Positions 62,620-64,000 of a stretch of DNA of 64,000 nt are shown one piece after another. Where the stretch lies: contig JALONG010000007.1 in assembly GCA_025455065.1 (NCBI GenBank), positions 62,001 through 126,000 of the forward strand, read 5' to 3'. The notes beneath the pieces are model-generated. The model ran no database searches and was not told the origin of the DNA. It worked only from the letters and a program-made list of their open reading frames with translations. The position numbers and the translations under genes are program-made. The stretch is from Candidatus Kapaibacterium sp. (GTDB taxonomy: Bacteria > Bacteroidota > Ignavibacteria > Kapaibacteriales > UBA4661). The stretch's first letter is position 1. Each line of letters starts with the position of its first letter.

Positions 62620-63108
62620 ATGTCCATAGCGGTAGGTCAAAATGCACCTGATTTCGCCCTGAAAACCAAAACGCCGGAAGGTCCGGCTACGGTGAAACTC
62701 GCTGATTATCGCGGTAAAAACGTGATATTGCTGTTCTTCCCGATGGCGTTCACGGGCGTTTGTACAAATGAATTATGTTCGGTGAGCGGCGGCTTGGAAA
62801 TGTATTCGTCGCTGAACGCACAAGTTTTTGGTATTAGTGTAGATAGCCCGTTTACATTGGAAGTATTTGCACAAAAAAATAATATCAATTTCCCGCTTTT
62901 GTCCGATTTCAATAAGGAAGTTTCGACGCAGTATGGTGCGTTGTACGGCAATTTTGTGCCGGGCGTGTGGGATTTGCAAGGCGTTTCTAAGCGTTCAGCA
63001 TTTGTTATTGACGGCAACGGTGTTGTGCGCTATGCAGAGGTGTTGGAAAATGCCGGAGAACTGCCGAATTTCTCAAAAGTGGAAGAAACCTTGAAATCAC
63101 TCGCATAA
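62620..63108 (+). CDS. Peroxiredoxin, AhpC/TSA family
   Basis: The 162-residue thiol peroxidase has the peroxidatic motif FPMAFTGVCTNELC (Cys48, with Cys53 as possible resolving residue), QVFGISVDSPFTLEVFA and NFPLLSDFNKEVSTQYGAL, closest to the AhpE/BCP style. It reduces peroxides in the cytoplasm. A GAAAGGA ribosome site precedes the ATG. It is convergent with rplS through a strong bidirectional terminator. Confidence 0.92.
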   Translation: MSIAVGQNAPDFALKTKTPEGPATVKLADYRGKNVILLFFPMAFTGVCTNELCSVSGGLEMYSSLNAQVFGISVDSPFTLEVFAQKNNINFPLLSDFNKEVSTQYGALYGNFVPGVWDLQGVSKRSAFVIDGNGVVRYAEVLENAGELPNFSKVEETLKSLA

Positions 63109-63155
63109 AACAATAGCAGCGTCAGCACGGAAGCAAGGTTTCAGCCCAACGCAAC

Positions 63156-63197
63156 AAAAAAAAGCAGATACGAAATTGTCGTATCTGCTTTTTTTTT
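63156..63197. terminator. Bidirectional terminator between peroxiredoxin gene and rplS
   Basis: A8 plus GCAGATACGA (63156-63173) pairs with TCGTATCTGC followed by T9 or more (63179-63197) around an AATTG loop. Both strands have A/T runs at the base of the stem, ideal for two convergent genes. Confidence 0.92.
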
Positions 63198-63257
63198 GAC
63201 GAATCACAAGGTTTTTGATGTATCACAAAGCGTTGTATGCCTCGTGAAATATCAAGT

Positions 63258-63668
63258 TTATGAGCCTGTGAGCAAAACTTTTTTGCGGGTTTTTGTGCGC
63301 ATCTGACGCTCGGTCATACCACGCAAATAATAGAGTTTCGAGCGGCGAACCGAACCTTCGCTCACAAGGGTAATACCTTGAATGATGGGTGAATAAAGCG
63401 GGAAAATACGCTCAACGCCGACACCATTCGAGATTTTGCGAACGCGGAAAGTAGCGCCTGTACCGACACCGCGACGTGCAATCACGATACCTTGATAGTT
63501 CTGTACACGCTCTTTATCGCCCTCGATAACGCGCACGGCGATATTGATAGTGTCGCCCGGTTTGAAGTTCGGGATGTTTACGTCTTCGCCATTATTTTTG
63601 GACTTGCGCATATCGCCTGCTTCAGCGATAGCCATAGTCTCTATGAGTTGCAATTCTTTCGACATCAT
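63258..63668 (-). CDS. rplS: 50S ribosomal protein L19
   Basis: The 136-residue protein matches L19: [53 protein letters not shown] and the basic tail [24 protein letters not shown]. It sits at the interface of the ribosomal subunits. ATG-ATG at 63668/63665 leaves the exact start open by one residue. The neighbours trmD and rimM that often precede it are not visible upstream. Confidence 0.96.
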   Translation of the reverse strand: MMSKELQLIETMAIAEAGDMRKSKNNGEDVNIPNFKPGDTINIAVRVIEGDKERVQNYQGIVIARRGVGTGATFRVRKISNGVGVERIFPLYSPIIQGITLVSEGSVRRSKLYYLRGMTERQMRTKTRKKVLLTGS

Positions 63669-63734
63669 AACTGCTTGTTACAAAAGAAGTTGAAAGTATA
63701 TGTGATTGATATGCGATAATTTGGGTATAGCCTA

Positions 63735-63766
63735 CAAAAATACGGGATTAAGAAGTTCTGTGCAAA
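63735..63766 (-). promoter_or_regulatory. Bacteroidota-type promoter of rplS
   Basis: On the minus strand TTTG (63763-63766), 20 bases, then TATTTTTG (63735-63742) matches the Bacteroidota consensus TTTG-N19..21-TAnnTTTG perfectly. It ends 66 bases before the rplS ATG. This is the best promoter in the window. Confidence 0.6.
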
Positions 63767-63887
63767 CTTTTTGTGGAAAATTATTTTGCCCAAAACTTTT
63801 CTTCCAAAACTTTTCGCCTTAGAAATAAGACATAGTAACTGTTTAGGTCAGAAAAAAGCGGCATACAAAGAGCATTCACAAGAACTA

Positions 63888-64000
63888 ATGACCCCCTACA
63901 CCGATAGCGACCTACGAGCAATCTATCGCCAAGGCGAAAAAGCAACGGTAGCGTTTATGAAAACGCTTCTGGAGCGTCTTTCTGTGGTGGAACGTCGGTT
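63888..64000 (+). CDS. Start of IS66-like transposase (cut by window end)
   Basis: The frame opens MTPYTDSDLRAIYRQGEKAT and continues VAFMKTLLERLSVVERR to the edge. The Y-x-x-G-x-x-A(T)V-x-F-(x)n-L-x-R-(L)-x-x-(V)ER pattern resembles the N-terminal helices of IS66-family transposases. Only 37 codons are present, so this is provisional. It hints that the next part of the genome holds another mobile element. Confidence 0.5.
   Translation, partial: MTPYTDSDLRAIYRQGEKATVAFMKTLLERLSVVERR

Noticed and set aside
1-64000. CRISPR arrays, tRNA or rRNA genes
   Set aside because: I looked for evenly spaced repeats and for TPsiC-arm-like GTTCRANYC with acceptor pairing and found none. The repeats present are dispersed hairpin elements or short tandem units inside or next to genes.

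Overview
The window looks like a chromosomal segment from a Gram-negative bacterium of the Bacteroidota/Chlorobiota side of the FCB group (Ignavibacteria- or Kapabacteria-like is my best guess, not proven). Supporting signs are a Bacteroidota-type promoter (TTTG-N20-TAnnTTTG) before rplS, a soluble SdhA/SdhB pair of the Bacteroidota style, a DUF4175-type coiled-coil protein, many SPase I and SPase II signal peptides, several predicted outer-membrane barrels, and usually weak Shine-Dalgarno sequences. GC is moderate throughout. I see no tRNA, rRNA or CRISPR array.

Layout. 0.5-13 kb: a small lipoprotein, a PaaN-type aldehyde dehydrogenase, an aldo/keto reductase, a TrmB-like methyltransferase, an ATP-grasp protein with a Lys/Ala tail, a lipase-like lipoprotein, a polysaccharide-deacetylase-like protein, a GT2 glycosyltransferase, an AAG-type DNA glycosylase, RNase Z and TsaB. 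13-20 kb: a tandem pair of paralogous exported proteins, an MNT nucleotidyltransferase with a decayed substrate-binding (HEPN-type) partner, and a GT2/GT-C pair. 20-27.5 kb: the 1201-residue DUF4175-like protein, exported proteins, a rhodanese, an enoyl-CoA hydratase and an esterase. 27.5-35.1 kb: a mobile-element scar with an IS5-like remnant, an IS630-like pseudogene and several short hairpin elements, surrounding a cytochrome/copper-monooxygenase lipoprotein and sdhAB. 35-42 kb: a flippase/GT-C/GT2 operon and ftsW-murD. 43-56 kb: a tricorn-like S41 protease, orphan hisH, a MATE transporter, an RsbW-like kinase and outer-membrane proteins. 56-64 kb: acs with an MHS-type transporter, PAP2, a YbdK-type ligase, peroxiredoxin, rplS and the first codons of an IS66-like transposase.

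Functional themes: surface polysaccharide or glycolipid assembly (three GT2 genes, two GT-C-like membrane proteins and a flippase), central and acetate metabolism (sdhAB, acs plus transporter), and acyl-CoA/aromatic catabolism (paaN, enoyl-CoA hydratase). Genes alternate strand often, so transcription units are short. Convergent pairs are usually separated by strong bidirectional hairpin terminators.

The least ordinary feature is a set of short non-coding elements (about 114-182 bp) with terminal inverted repeats. I can read three families. For two of them the window holds both an occupied and an unoccupied version of the same short target sequence, which fixes the element ends and shows a 5-bp target duplication in each case. 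One family shares its outermost bases with the inverted repeats of the IS5-like remnant, suggesting that transposase or a relative moved it.
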